Below, in pieces: positions 45,545 through 54,502 of a DNA stretch of 64,000 nt. This stretch comes from Bacteroidia bacterium (GTDB taxonomy: Bacteria > Bacteroidota > Bacteroidia > Palsa-965). The notes beneath the pieces were generated by a model that worked only from the letters and a program-made list of their open reading frames with translations, ran no database searches and was not told where the DNA came from. The number at the start of each line of letters is the position of its first letter. Position 1 is the stretch's first letter. The stretch spans positions 29,336-93,335 of the forward strand of contig JAKLJE010000016.1 of the NCBI GenBank assembly GCA_023151315.1, written 5' to 3'. The position numbers were made by a program, and so were the translations under genes.

Positions 45545-45617
45545 CAAATATAATAAACTTCGCAATTGTGTAAGCAGGCGGATTGCGTTTCTTCACTTAA
45601 ACTAAGTATTATATTTG
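45545..45617. promoter_or_regulatory. Divergent promoters between the metal/redox group and the carbamoyltransferase gene
   Basis: CAAATATA at 45545-45552 reads TATATTTG on the minus strand, 7 bases before the HYC_CC_PP gene start. TATATTTG at 45610-45617 on the plus strand lies 21 bases before the carbamoyltransferase start. Both match TAnnTTTG. Neither has a clear -33 element. Confidence 0.5.
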
Positions 45618-45637
45618 CCCCGAACCTCCAACCCTAT

Positions 45638-47392
45638 ATGAATATACTTGGATTTAACGCATATGGACACGATTCTGCAGCCTCGTTGATCGTCGACAAT
45701 AAAGTAGTTTTTGCATGTGAGGAAGAACGAATCAACCGTAAAAAACACTATGGTGGTGTTCCGGAAGCTTCAATTCGTGAATGTTTGCGTTTCGCTGGGT
45801 TGAAAATGGCCGACATTGATCACGTCACTTTTTTCTGGAAACCTTCTATTTCGTATGCGAAAATTCCCGTGTACATGCTCAAGTTCTGGGACAAGGTTCC
45901 GAATCTGATCCGTGAACAGCGCGACTTTTCAGTTGAGGAAAATCTCGGAATGCTCAATTACCTCGGGCATATGCGTAAGTTGCCTAAGACGTTACGCGGA
46001 ATGTTTCCGAATGAAGAGATGAAATTCAAATTTCATTTGCTCGAGCATCACATGTGTCACGCTGCAAGTGCATTTTATCCTTCAACTTATGATGAAGCTG
46101 CAATCTTCACAATTGATGGAGCAGGAGAGTGGACAACATCGCTGCAGGCTGTCGGTCGCGGGAATAAAATCACAAAACTCGGCACTGTTGATACGCCGTA
46201 TTCCCTGGGCGCATTCTATCAGGCAATATCTCGTCATCTCGGATTCAAACTGATTGAAGGTCCGGGCAAATTGATGGGACTTGCATCGTACGGACGTCGC
46301 GATACTCCCGTATACAAGAAAATGAAAGAGTTGGTGAAACTTACAGATGCAGGTGGTTTCGCTCTTGATATGAGTTACTTCGCTTATCACTACACGCGTA
46401 AAAGCGGAGTTAGTAAGAAATTCACGGATGCTTTCGGTCCTTCTAAAACACAAGGGAAAGACTGGACGGAACACGAATTGGATGTAGCGAGCGCTGCTCA
46501 ACAGATTGTGGAAGATGTGATTCTTCACATGACCAGAAGCTTGCGAAAGAAAACCGGACACAACAGTTTGTGTATTGCAGGTGGCGTAGGATTAAATTCT
46601 GTTGCGAATGGACTCATTGCGAAGCATGGAGTATTCGACAACATTTTCATTCAACCTGCGGCCGGCGATTCCGGCACTGCAATGGGAAGTGCATTGTTGT
46701 ATAATCATCAATACCTCGATCGTAAGCGTGAGTTCGTAATGGAAACTGCGTTTCTCGGGCCGGGATTTGACGATAATGCCTATGAAGCGGCACTGAAGAA
46801 ATCCAATCTGCCTTGGAAAAAAACCGCGAAGAACTACGCTGCATTTGCTGCGAAAAAACTCGCGGAAGGAAAAATTCTCGGATGGTATCAAGGTCGAATG
46901 GAATTCGGTCCGCGTGCATTAGGAAACCGTAGCATCATCGGAAGTCCGCTTGTACAAGACATGAAAGAAGTTTTGAACGCACGTGTGAAATTCCGTGAAG
47001 GATTCCGTCCGTTTGCAGCGATTGTATTGGAAGAAGATTGCGGAAAGTACTTTGATTGCGCATTCCCGAATCCATACATGCTGCTCGTTTACAACGTAAA
47101 TCCGGAATATTTAGGCAAACTTCCTGCGATCACACACGTTGATAACAGTGTGCGTATTCAGACTGTGAATCAAACCGAAAATCCTGCAATGCGCGAATTG
47201 CTTGAAGCGTTCAAGAAAGAAACAGGATATTCTGTTCTGGTGAATACTTCTTTCAATATCAAAGGAGAACCGATAGTTTGTACGCCTGAAGAAGCAGTTG
47301 ACAGTTTCGATCGTGCAGATATGGATTATCTCATCATGGGTAACTACGTTGTTGCCAAGCAGAACGACGCTGCTGCACTGGATTTGCTGTAG
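45638..47392 (+). CDS. Carbamoyltransferase (TobZ/NodU/HypF-like family)
   Basis: The start at 45638 (MNILGFNAYGHDSAASLIVD) gives 584 residues. The N-terminal ASKHA-type domain contains GHDSAA, the metal/nucleotide motif LEHHMCHAASAFYPS (near 140) and DGAGEWTTS. The C-terminal YrdC-unrelated carbamoyltransferase C domain ends with FGPRALGNRSIIGSP, FREGFRPFAAIV and NTSFNIKGEPIVCTPEEAV. These enzymes transfer carbamoyl phosphate-derived groups onto sugars, antibiotics or glycans. No glycan or antibiotic cluster surrounds it here, so the substrate is unknown. Confidence 0.92.
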   Translation: MNILGFNAYGHDSAASLIVDNKVVFACEEERINRKKHYGGVPEASIRECLRFAGLKMADIDHVTFFWKPSISYAKIPVYMLKFWDKVPNLIREQRDFSVEENLGMLNYLGHMRKLPKTLRGMFPNEEMKFKFHLLEHHMCHAASAFYPSTYDEAAIFTIDGAGEWTTSLQAVGRGNKITKLGTVDTPYSLGAFYQAISRHLGFKLIEGPGKLMGLASYGRRDTPVYKKMKELVKLTDAGGFALDMSYFAYHYTRKSGVSKKFTDAFGPSKTQGKDWTEHELDVASAAQQIVEDVILHMTRSLRKKTGHNSLCIAGGVGLNSVANGLIAKHGVFDNIFIQPAAGDSGTAMGSALLYNHQYLDRKREFVMETAFLGPGFDDNAYEAALKKSNLPWKKTAKNYAAFAAKKLAEGKILGWYQGRMEFGPRALGNRSIIGSPLVQDMKEVLNARVKFREGFRPFAAIVLEEDCGKYFDCAFPNPYMLLVYNVNPEYLGKLPAITHVDNSVRIQTVNQTENPAMRELLEAFKKETGYSVLVNTSFNIKGEPIVCTPEEAVDSFDRADMDYLIMGNYVVAKQNDAAALDLL

Positions 47393-47399
47393 GAATCCC

Positions 47400-47417
47400 C
47401 GTTTTCGCGCGAAAACG
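47400..47417. promoter_or_regulatory. Perfect 18-bp palindrome downstream of the carbamoyltransferase gene
   Basis: CGTTTTCGC followed by GCGAAAACG is a perfect palindrome without a loop, 8 bases after a stop codon and 20 bases before TAGTTTTG (47437-47444), the likely -7 element of the next gene. It could be an operator or a factor-binding site. Confidence 0.45.
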
Positions 47418-47436
47418 CGTATTCGTTTTGAGCCTC

Positions 47437-47444
47437 TAGTTTTG
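47437..47444 (+). promoter_or_regulatory. -7 promoter element of the giant T9SS protein gene
   Basis: TAGTTTTG matches TAnnTTTG and lies 31 bases before the start at 47476. No clear -33 element was seen. Confidence 0.45.
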
Positions 47445-47475
47445 TAACTTGCCTGTTCCAAACCCACAGGCAACG

Positions 47476-50400
47476 ATGAAACAGATACTTACCACTTTAT
47501 GCTTTGCATTATCATGCTTTGCCGTGAACGCGCAATTGAACGGCAACTACACAATTGATATTAGCGGCACAGCAACAGCAACCAACTATCTTTCCGTAAA
47601 CGCTGCGGTTTCGGATCTCGCAACGGGCGTCCGCACCGACGGCGGACCTGTAAATGGCCCCGGCGTTTCCGGACCTGTAACACTACGTATCGTTACCGGC
47701 TCTGGTCCGTACAATGAGCAGATAACTTTTCCTGCTATCACTGGAGCGTCAGCAACCAATACTATTCGTTTAACCGGCGGGCCGGGACGTGAAATGATCA
47801 TGTTCACCGGTACAACAACTGCAGATCGCCAGGTTATAAAACTGAACGGAGCGCGTCACATCATTCTTGACAGTCTTACACTCGTCAATAACGACGCATC
47901 TTTCGGATTCGGCGTACACATAACCAACAGTGCAGACAGTAACATTGTGTCCAATTGTAATGTTATCGTTAATGCTGCGAGCACGAGTACCAATTTCGCG
48001 GGCATTGTAATCGGCGGTACAACAGTTGTTACGAACGGTGATAACGGTGATGACAATTTGATTCAGAATAACTCGGTTACCGGAGGATATTACGGAATCA
48101 CAATGCGTGGATCAAGCACTACAATATTCAACCAACGTAATCGAATTATCGGTAACACTATTCAGGATGTTTATTTCTATGGAGTGTATTGTATCTATCA
48201 GAACCTTCCTGAAATTTCTCGCAATACAATCAGCGTGCGCTCCACGGCAACAACAAGCGCTTACGGAATTTATTTGTCGACTGCCGACCGATTCATTATT
48301 AATCGCAACAGGGTGATTTCCGCCGGCACTTATGGTATTTATATGATTACTGCTAATTACCAGAATGCCTCTTCTACATCTCGTGCATCAGTAACGAACA
48401 ATATGATTGGTGGTACATTCTCATCCACAACTCCATACGGAATTTATGCTACAACGAATACTACGAATGTGGATTTCTTCCACAACTCAGTTTCGTTAAC
48501 TTCCGGCAATGGACGTTGCATGTACATCCTCGGAGGATCAGGCAATGATGTTCGAAACAACTCTTTGGCCTACTTCGGTTCAACAACAGGATATGCGCTC
48601 TATATCACGCAAACCACTTACGTTTCAACAGTAGATTACAACAACTACTATGCTCCGGGATCGTCTAACTTCATCTTCATCGGAGCTGCCTATACAACAG
48701 CAACATTCATTGGTGGCGGAGGATTTAATTCTAATTCGCAACAAGGTGATCCTGGCTATGTCAATAACGTTACGAATCTGCACACTTCGGCTCTTCAGCT
48801 GTATGATGCAGGAACCAATGTTGGTGTAACAACGGATTTCGACGGAGATGTCCGACCTATGCTGCCTACTGCGTTTTATGATATTGGTGCTGATGAATTT
48901 TTCTCATCGGTTAACGATGCAGGTGTAACACTACTTGCCTCTCCAGCACAACCGTTCGCTGCCGGAAATCAGAACGTGAACGTAGCCGTTACTAATTTCG
49001 GTGCTGCAACGTTGACAAGTGCAACCATCAACTGGGATGTGAACAGTGTTCTTCAAACACCATATTCATGGACCGGCAGTTTAGCGACGTTGGCTCAATC
49101 CACACCTGTAACAATCGGAAACTACAATTTCGCATCAGGGAATACCTACAACCTTCGCTTCTGGACAACCGGTCCTAACGGTTCTCCGGACAACAACATG
49201 CTCAATGATACTTTGTCCATGACAGTTTGTGTGTCATTGAGCGGAGTATATACAGTTGGTGGCGTTGGTGCTGATTTCGCTACTATCAACGACGCAGTTG
49301 CGGCTCTCGTTTGCGGAGGAGTAAGCGCACCGGTAACGATGAATCTTACCCAAGGTGCCGGACCATTCAACGAGCAAGTTGTGATTCCTCCGATTTCGGG
49401 AACAAGCAGCGTAAATCGGATCCGTTTTAATGGAGGCGCTAACCGCGAAACAGTTCAATATGCTGCAACTTTAACCAACCTTCGCGCGGTTATTGAACTT
49501 GATGGTGCAGATTATATTACACTCGACAGCATGACCATCCGTGCAACAGGAACAACTTACGGATACGGTGTACAGTTAACAAACAGCGCCGATTACAACA
49601 TTATTTCTAATTGCGATGTTCATACAAGCGTAACTTCCACGTCTTCGAACTTTGCCGGTATTACAATGTCGGGAGCTACAGTTACGACCAATGGAGATAA
49701 TGGAGATTGGAACATCATTCAGAATAATAATGTTCATGGCGGATATTATGGCATCACCATGCGGGGTCTGAGTACAACAGTATATGATCAGCAGAATAAA
49801 ATTATCAATAACGTTGTTGATAGCTTTTATTACTACGGTATCTATTGTTATCAGGAAGACACAGTTGTTATAAGCGGCAATACTATTACTCCGCGCCCAA
49901 CCGCTACTACTTCAAGCTATTCGATTTACATGGGTTACACCGATCGTTTTGTTGTGTCGTTGAATGATTTGAAGAACCCTGGAACGTATGGCATTTACAT
50001 GACCTATGGAAATTATCAAAGCGGAACAGGAACTACGCGCGCAAGAGTAGTGAACAACATGATCGGCGGCGGCTGGCGATCTACCGGAACTCCTTACGGA
50101 ATTTACGTTACAACAAATTCACGTAATGTCGATTTCTGGCATAACTCTGTAAGTCTTGATAACGGAAACGGACGCGCCATTTACATTTTATCCGGATCCG
50201 GAAATGACGTACGCAACAACTCATTCGCCGTATTCGGATCTGCAACTGGTTATGCTGCTTACGTTACGGCTACTACTTACGTAAGCGGAATGGACTACAA
50301 CAACTATTGGGCTCCGGGATCGGCTAATTTCATTTACATCGCCGGCGCTTATACACCCGCAACATTTGTCGGTGCTGCTGGTTTCAATCTGAATTCACTC

Positions 50401-53154
50401 CATGGAAATCCGAACTATGCGAACAACGCCACTGACCTTCACGCCAACGGCGCACAGTTGTATGACGGCGGTGCCAACCTCGGTATAACAACAGACTTCG
50501 ATGGAGATGTTCGTCCGCTTGCTCCTTCAACAGGTTACGACATCGGCGCTGATGAATATTCTCCGGCACTGAATGACGCCTTGATCATCAGTATCGCCGG
50601 ACCGACCGGAGTTACATGTGCAGACAGTAACATGGTTGTTTCAGCCGTGGTTTATAATAATGGAATCACAACGATAACCTCATTGCCGATTACAGCGGTT
50701 GTAACGGGTTACATAAACACAACAATCAACACCATATACACCACACCGATTCCTGCAGGTGGAACAGATACGGTAATTGTCGGAAATTTCAACTCACATC
50801 CGGGAGGAACTTTAACTATTGAAGTGTACAGTTCACTTGTTGGCGATGCCAGCAACCTGAACGATACGATCACAACTACTGTAACTGTTACGCCTGCGGC
50901 AACTGCAGCAACTGCAACCGGAGATACCGTATGTGTTGGTTTTACCGGAACACTCACCGCAACTGTAGACGGATTCGGTCACTATTGGTATGATGCACCT
51001 GTTGGCGGAAACATGATCGGAAGCGGGGACACTGTTGTTACGCCGGTTATAGCGGCGACGACAACATACTACGTCGAATCAATGAATTCTCAGCCCGCAT
51101 CATTGACTACAACATTTGCAGGAGGTAACGGTTGTATGGGGGCTATGTTCGATATCGCACCTGTTGCTAACATTACGATTGATTCGATTGCAGTGAACAT
51201 CGGGTCAACCACCAGTGAAACAGTGCGTATCGCTATCATACCGGTAACGTATGTTGGTAATGAAACCAACAACACCGCATGGACGCTCGTTACTCTGCAG
51301 AACGTCGTTGGTCAGGGTGCAGGAAATCCAACAATGGTTCCAATCCCTGGTGGACTTCAACTCACCGCAGGCCAGACTTATGGCATATACGTAACATTAA
51401 CGACTACGAATATTGACTACACAACCGGCTCCCAGATTTTCAGCAATAGCGATATGACAGTCACTACAGGAGCCGGACTCTGCAGCCCGTTCGGAGGTGT
51501 AAATGCAGGTCGTATCTTCAATGGAAGTTTGTTCTATCGTGTTGATCGCTGCCCATCACTGGCTCGCGTACCTGTCACCGTTACTGCTTTTCCTGCTCCT
51601 GTTGTGGCACTCGGACCGGACAACACAGTGTGCGGCGGACAATTGCTCGACGCGATGAATTCGGGTCTGACTTATCTGTGGTCAACCGGTGATACTACTC
51701 AAACTATCTATGCTGATACAACTGATTCGTATTTCGTTGCAGTATCAAATTCATACTGTACTGTTTCTGACACAATCGGTCTTATCGTTAATCCTAATCC
51801 GTTACTGACAACATCAGTTGCGGATGGGAACATCTGCGTAGGAGAAAGTGATACAATGACTGTTTCCGGTGCTCAGTTATATGTATGGACGAGCGGAGGA
51901 AACAGCAACGTTGAGATTGTGGCGCCAACTGCAACTACAACCTATACAGTTTATGCGGTAGGTGCAAACGGTTGTGGTGATAGCGCTATGATAACGATCA
52001 ACGTGAATCAGCTTCCGAATGTAAGTTATACTGCCGCATCTGATTCGGTGTGTGATGGAAGTTCTGCGATGCTCTCAGGAACCGGCGCAACTTCTTACAC
52101 ATGGACAGGAGGAATTAGCGATGGTGTTGCTTTCATTCCAACAGCAACATCTACTTACACAGTAACAGGAGTTGATTCTGCAGGATGTACAAACACCGCA
52201 GTTGCCGTAATCACAGTTAATCCGCTACCGGTAGTAGGATTTACCCAATCTGCAACTATGGTATGTCCCGGCAGTAGTGTTACATTCAATGGAAACGGTG
52301 CTGCAACTTATTCCTGGTCAGGCGGAGTTACTGACGGAGTGCCATTCGCAGTTTCATCAACATCAACTTATACTGTTACCGGAACAGATGCGAACGGATG
52401 TATCGATACAGCTGTTGCATCGGTAACAACGTACACACTTCCGAATGTAGGTGCGAATGCATCTGCATCAGCAGTTTGTGCGGGTGATTCAGTTACACTT
52501 AACGGAACTGGAGCCCAAAGCTATAACTGGACGTCGCCGGTTACTGATGGTGTAGCGTTCATGCCAACTTCAACAGCTACATACACAGTAACAGGAACGG
52601 ATACTAACGGTTGCAGTGATACAGCTACAATTGCAGTTGTTGTAAATGCATTACCTAATGTAACAACATCGTTGAATTTCTCTCCGATCTGTTTCGATGA
52701 CGCTAATGCCGCGTTGACCGGAACGCCGACAGGTGGAAGCTGGAATGGAAACGGTGTCTCAGGCACAACATTTGATCCTTCAGTTGCAGGTAACGGAACA
52801 CATCAGATTACGTATACCTATACTGATGCAAACGGATGTACCAACTCCGCAACTCAAGCCGTTGTTGTGGATCCATGCGTTGGCATTGCTGAAGTTTCGA
52901 ATCCGGAAGCATTCTCACTCTTCCCGAATCCGAATTCAGGAACATTCGCAATTCAATTCACAAACAACACAGACGGAGCCTTGATTGAGATTGTTGATGC
53001 CTCAGGTAAAGTTGTGATGACACAAAACGAGAATAACGTTTCAGCCGGACAATCAATTTTGATTACCACTGAAAATCTTGCCGCCGGATTATACACAGTA
53101 CGTGTAACACAAGGCAACGAAGCTAGTGCAAAGCGTATGTCGGTTATCCGTTAA
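47476..53154 (+). CDS. Giant T9SS-exported beta-helix/Ig-like surface protein
   Basis: From 47476 (MKQILTTLCFALSCFAVNAQ) the protein has 1892 residues. After the signal peptide comes a right-handed beta-helix domain (about 24-475), a CARDB-like Ig domain (about 480-585), a second copy of the beta-helix (about 590-1030) and a second CARDB-like domain (about 1035-1140). An Ig-like unit (ATGDTVCVGFTGTLTATVDG) and a strand-rich domain of about 150 residues follow. Five or so Ig-like repeats of about 75 residues then lead to a type A sorting domain (FSLFPNPNSGTFAIQF). The likely role is adhesin or surface polymer binding. The two helix copies share long identical stretches such as ITMRG and NNMIGG. 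Confidence 0.9.
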   Translation: MKQILTTLCFALSCFAVNAQLNGNYTIDISGTATATNYLSVNAAVSDLATGVRTDGGPVNGPGVSGPVTLRIVTGSGPYNEQITFPAITGASATNTIRLTGGPGREMIMFTGTTTADRQVIKLNGARHIILDSLTLVNNDASFGFGVHITNSADSNIVSNCNVIVNAASTSTNFAGIVIGGTTVVTNGDNGDDNLIQNNSVTGGYYGITMRGSSTTIFNQRNRIIGNTIQDVYFYGVYCIYQNLPEISRNTISVRSTATTSAYGIYLSTADRFIINRNRVISAGTYGIYMITANYQNASSTSRASVTNNMIGGTFSSTTPYGIYATTNTTNVDFFHNSVSLTSGNGRCMYILGGSGNDVRNNSLAYFGSTTGYALYITQTTYVSTVDYNNYYAPGSSNFIFIGAAYTTATFIGGGGFNSNSQQGDPGYVNNVTNLHTSALQLYDAGTNVGVTTDFDGDVRPMLPTAFYDIGADEFFSSVNDAGVTLLASPAQPFAAGNQNVNVAVTNFGAATLTSATINWDVNSVLQTPYSWTGSLATLAQSTPVTIGNYNFASGNTYNLRFWTTGPNGSPDNNMLNDTLSMTVCVSLSGVYTVGGVGADFATINDAVAALVCGGVSAPVTMNLTQGAGPFNEQVVIPPISGTSSVNRIRFNGGANRETVQYAATLTNLRAVIELDGADYITLDSMTIRATGTTYGYGVQLTNSADYNIISNCDVHTSVTSTSSNFAGITMSGATVTTNGDNGDWNIIQNNNVHGGYYGITMRGLSTTVYDQQNKIINNVVDSFYYYGIYCYQEDTVVISGNTITPRPTATTSSYSIYMGYTDRFVVSLNDLKNPGTYGIYMTYGNYQSGTGTTRARVVNNMIGGGWRSTGTPYGIYVTTNSRNVDFWHNSVSLDNGNGRAIYILSGSGNDVRNNSFAVFGSATGYAAYVTATTYVSGMDYNNYWAPGSANFIYIAGAYTPATFVGAAGFNLNSLHGNPNYANNATDLHANGAQLYDGGANLGITTDFDGDVRPLAPSTGYDIGADEYSPALNDALIISIAGPTGVTCADSNMVVSAVVYNNGITTITSLPITAVVTGYINTTINTIYTTPIPAGGTDTVIVGNFNSHPGGTLTIEVYSSLVGDASNLNDTITTTVTVTPAATAATATGDTVCVGFTGTLTATVDGFGHYWYDAPVGGNMIGSGDTVVTPVIAATTTYYVESMNSQPASLTTTFAGGNGCMGAMFDIAPVANITIDSIAVNIGSTTSETVRIAIIPVTYVGNETNNTAWTLVTLQNVVGQGAGNPTMVPIPGGLQLTAGQTYGIYVTLTTTNIDYTTGSQIFSNSDMTVTTGAGLCSPFGGVNAGRIFNGSLFYRVDRCPSLARVPVTVTAFPAPVVALGPDNTVCGGQLLDAMNSGLTYLWSTGDTTQTIYADTTDSYFVAVSNSYCTVSDTIGLIVNPNPLLTTSVADGNICVGESDTMTVSGAQLYVWTSGGNSNVEIVAPTATTTYTVYAVGANGCGDSAMITINVNQLPNVSYTAASDSVCDGSSAMLSGTGATSYTWTGGISDGVAFIPTATSTYTVTGVDSAGCTNTAVAVITVNPLPVVGFTQSATMVCPGSSVTFNGNGAATYSWSGGVTDGVPFAVSSTSTYTVTGTDANGCIDTAVASVTTYTLPNVGANASASAVCAGDSVTLNGTGAQSYNWTSPVTDGVAFMPTSTATYTVTGTDTNGCSDTATIAVVVNALPNVTTSLNFSPICFDDANAALTGTPTGGSWNGNGVSGTTFDPSVAGNGTHQITYTYTDANGCTNSATQAVVVDPCVGIAEVSNPEAFSLFPNPNSGTFAIQFTNNTDGALIEIVDASGKVVMTQNENNVSAGQSILITTENLAAGLYTVRVTQGNEASAKRMSVIR

Positions 53155-53173
53155 ATTATTTAACTGAAAAATC

Positions 53174-53218
53174 AGAATGCACACTTGAGATCTTGGATCC
53201 GGGTGTGCATTCTTTTTT
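53174..53218 (+). terminator. Intrinsic terminator after the giant T9SS gene
   Basis: A perfect 11-bp stem (AGAATGCACAC with GTGTGCATTCT) is followed by TTTTTT, beginning 20 bases after the stop codon. Confidence 0.88.
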
Positions 53219-53356
53219 CAAGTGGTACTGGATTTCGACACAGAGCTTTAGAATTAAAATGTTGCACGAGAAAACATGATTCTTGTGCTTGTCTGCCTGT
53301 CACAATCCGGTAATTTACTGCTCCTCGTCACGTAAAATCGTGGTCTCGGTAGGAGA

Positions 53357-53398
53357 ACGACGGTGTTTGAAAATGTCCGGTGGACATTTTTCCGTCGT
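53357..53398. repeat. Long inverted repeat upstream of a tRNA gene
   Basis: The inner arms AAAATGTCC and GGACATTTT (53370-53378 and 53382-53390, loop GGT) are nested in the outer arms ACGACGG and CCGTCGT (53357-53363 and 53392-53398). The element is non-coding. ATGTCC/GGACAT palindromes are, to my knowledge, frequent dispersed elements in Bacteroidota. The rest of 53219-53436 holds nothing I recognise. Confidence 0.6.
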
Positions 53399-53436
53399 GA
53401 TAATCGCGTTAGCGACTCGATTCCCGTTACAAAATT

Positions 53437-53460
53437 AAAGCTGCTCATTGAGCAGCTTTT
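53437..53460 (-). terminator. Terminator of tRNA-Arg
   Basis: AAAGCTGCTCA and TGAGCAGCTTT form a near-perfect hairpin just beyond the 3' end of the minus-strand tRNA. On that strand it is followed by AATTTT. Confidence 0.8.
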
Positions 53461-53461
53461 G

Positions 53462-53533
53462 TAGTCCCGACGGGAATCGAACCTGTATCAAAAGTTTAGG
53501 AAACTTCTATTCTATCCATTGAACTACGGGACC
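53462..53533 (-). tRNA. tRNA-Arg (anticodon CCU)
   Basis: The minus strand folds into a cloverleaf. The acceptor arms are GGTCCCG and CGGGACT, the D stem is GTTC/GAAT, the anticodon stem GAAGT/ACTTT surrounds loop TTCCTAA (anticodon CCT, reads AGG), and the T loop is TTCGATT. The T stem ACAGG/CCCGT contains one A-C mismatch. CCA is not encoded. The length is 72 nucleotides. Confidence 0.9.
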
Positions 53534-53700
53534 GGATATTGCATGAAACCGACGCAAATTTAAAACTTTCCAACTCCCTGAACTGCCTCTTGTTCAGTAT
53601 TTGGCGCTGCAGCATAACATTCTCTAAACATTTACGGCTCTCTCTAAATCCGGAGGAGCACTCTTGTTCGTATATGGGTGAAATGACAGATTGGTGACAG

Positions 53701-53728
53701 TTTGCATCACGTAAATCCGTTACATTTA
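53701..53728 (+). promoter_or_regulatory. Weak promoter candidate for the lipid-modification operon
   Basis: TTTG at 53701-53704 and TACATTTA at 53721-53728 resemble the Bacteroidota promoter, but the spacer is only 16 bases and the last base of the -7 element differs. Confidence 0.3.
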
Positions 53729-53757
53729 CCAATAAACACAACGCTCCGGCTAAGCGC

Positions 53758-54486
53758 ATGTACATTTTACTGTTTTTTATTGCTCATTGGTTTCTCTCCC
53801 TCTTCAGTCAGACATTTTTTCTGCATCGCTATTGCTCGCACAAAATGTTCTCATTGTCGCCATTCTGGGAAAAGTTTTTCTACTTCTTCACATTCATCAC
53901 TCAGGGCTCATCGTTTCTGAATCCACGCGCGTATGCCATCATGCACAAGATGCATCATGCATACAGCGATACGGAAAAGGATCCGCACTCTCCGCATTTC
54001 TTTCGTGATGTGTGGCAAATGACCATGCGTACCAAAGACATTTATCTCAACTACGCAAAGTACGGTGCAGAACCGGAAAAACCTTTCCGCGGAAATTATC
54101 CGGAGTGGAAAGCTCTCGATAAGTTCAGCGATTCATGGGTTGTACGAATCGGTTTCGGCGTATTGTATTTTCTGTTCTATCTGATATTCGCGCCCTCTTA
54201 CTGGTTGTTTTTACTTCTGCCGATTCACTTTTTCATGGGTCCTGTGCAAGGCGCAATTGTGAACTGGTGCGGACACAAATACGGATACAGCAACTTCGAT
54301 AATCACGATCACAGTAAGAATACCGTACCTCTTGATTTTTTTCTCATGGGTGAACTCATGCAGAACAATCATCACAAAAGCCCTAATGCAGTCAACTTCC
54401 GCAAACGTTGGTTCGAACTCGATCCAACTTATCCTTTGATTGTTGTAATGAAATGGTTCGGCATCGTACAAATGCGGAAGAACTGA
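53758..54486 (+). CDS. Membrane fatty acid desaturase
   Basis: The 242-residue integral membrane protein has all three histidine boxes of the stearoyl-CoA-type desaturases: HRYCSH (His23, His28), HKMHH (His63, His66, His67) and QNNHH (Gln202, His205, His206). NWCGHKYGY supplies a further His. Hydrophobic segments at about 2-22, 40-52 and 125-160 anchor it. It would introduce a double bond into an acyl chain with a di-iron centre. It is shorter than typical delta-9 enzymes (about 300 residues). It is the first gene of a six-gene plus-strand lipid cluster. Confidence 0.9.
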   Translation: MYILLFFIAHWFLSLFSQTFFLHRYCSHKMFSLSPFWEKFFYFFTFITQGSSFLNPRAYAIMHKMHHAYSDTEKDPHSPHFFRDVWQMTMRTKDIYLNYAKYGAEPEKPFRGNYPEWKALDKFSDSWVVRIGFGVLYFLFYLIFAPSYWLFLLLPIHFFMGPVQGAIVNWCGHKYGYSNFDNHDHSKNTVPLDFFLMGELMQNNHHKSPNAVNFRKRWFELDPTYPLIVVMKWFGIVQMRKN

Positions 54487-54502
54487 CTTTTAATTCACTG
54501 AT

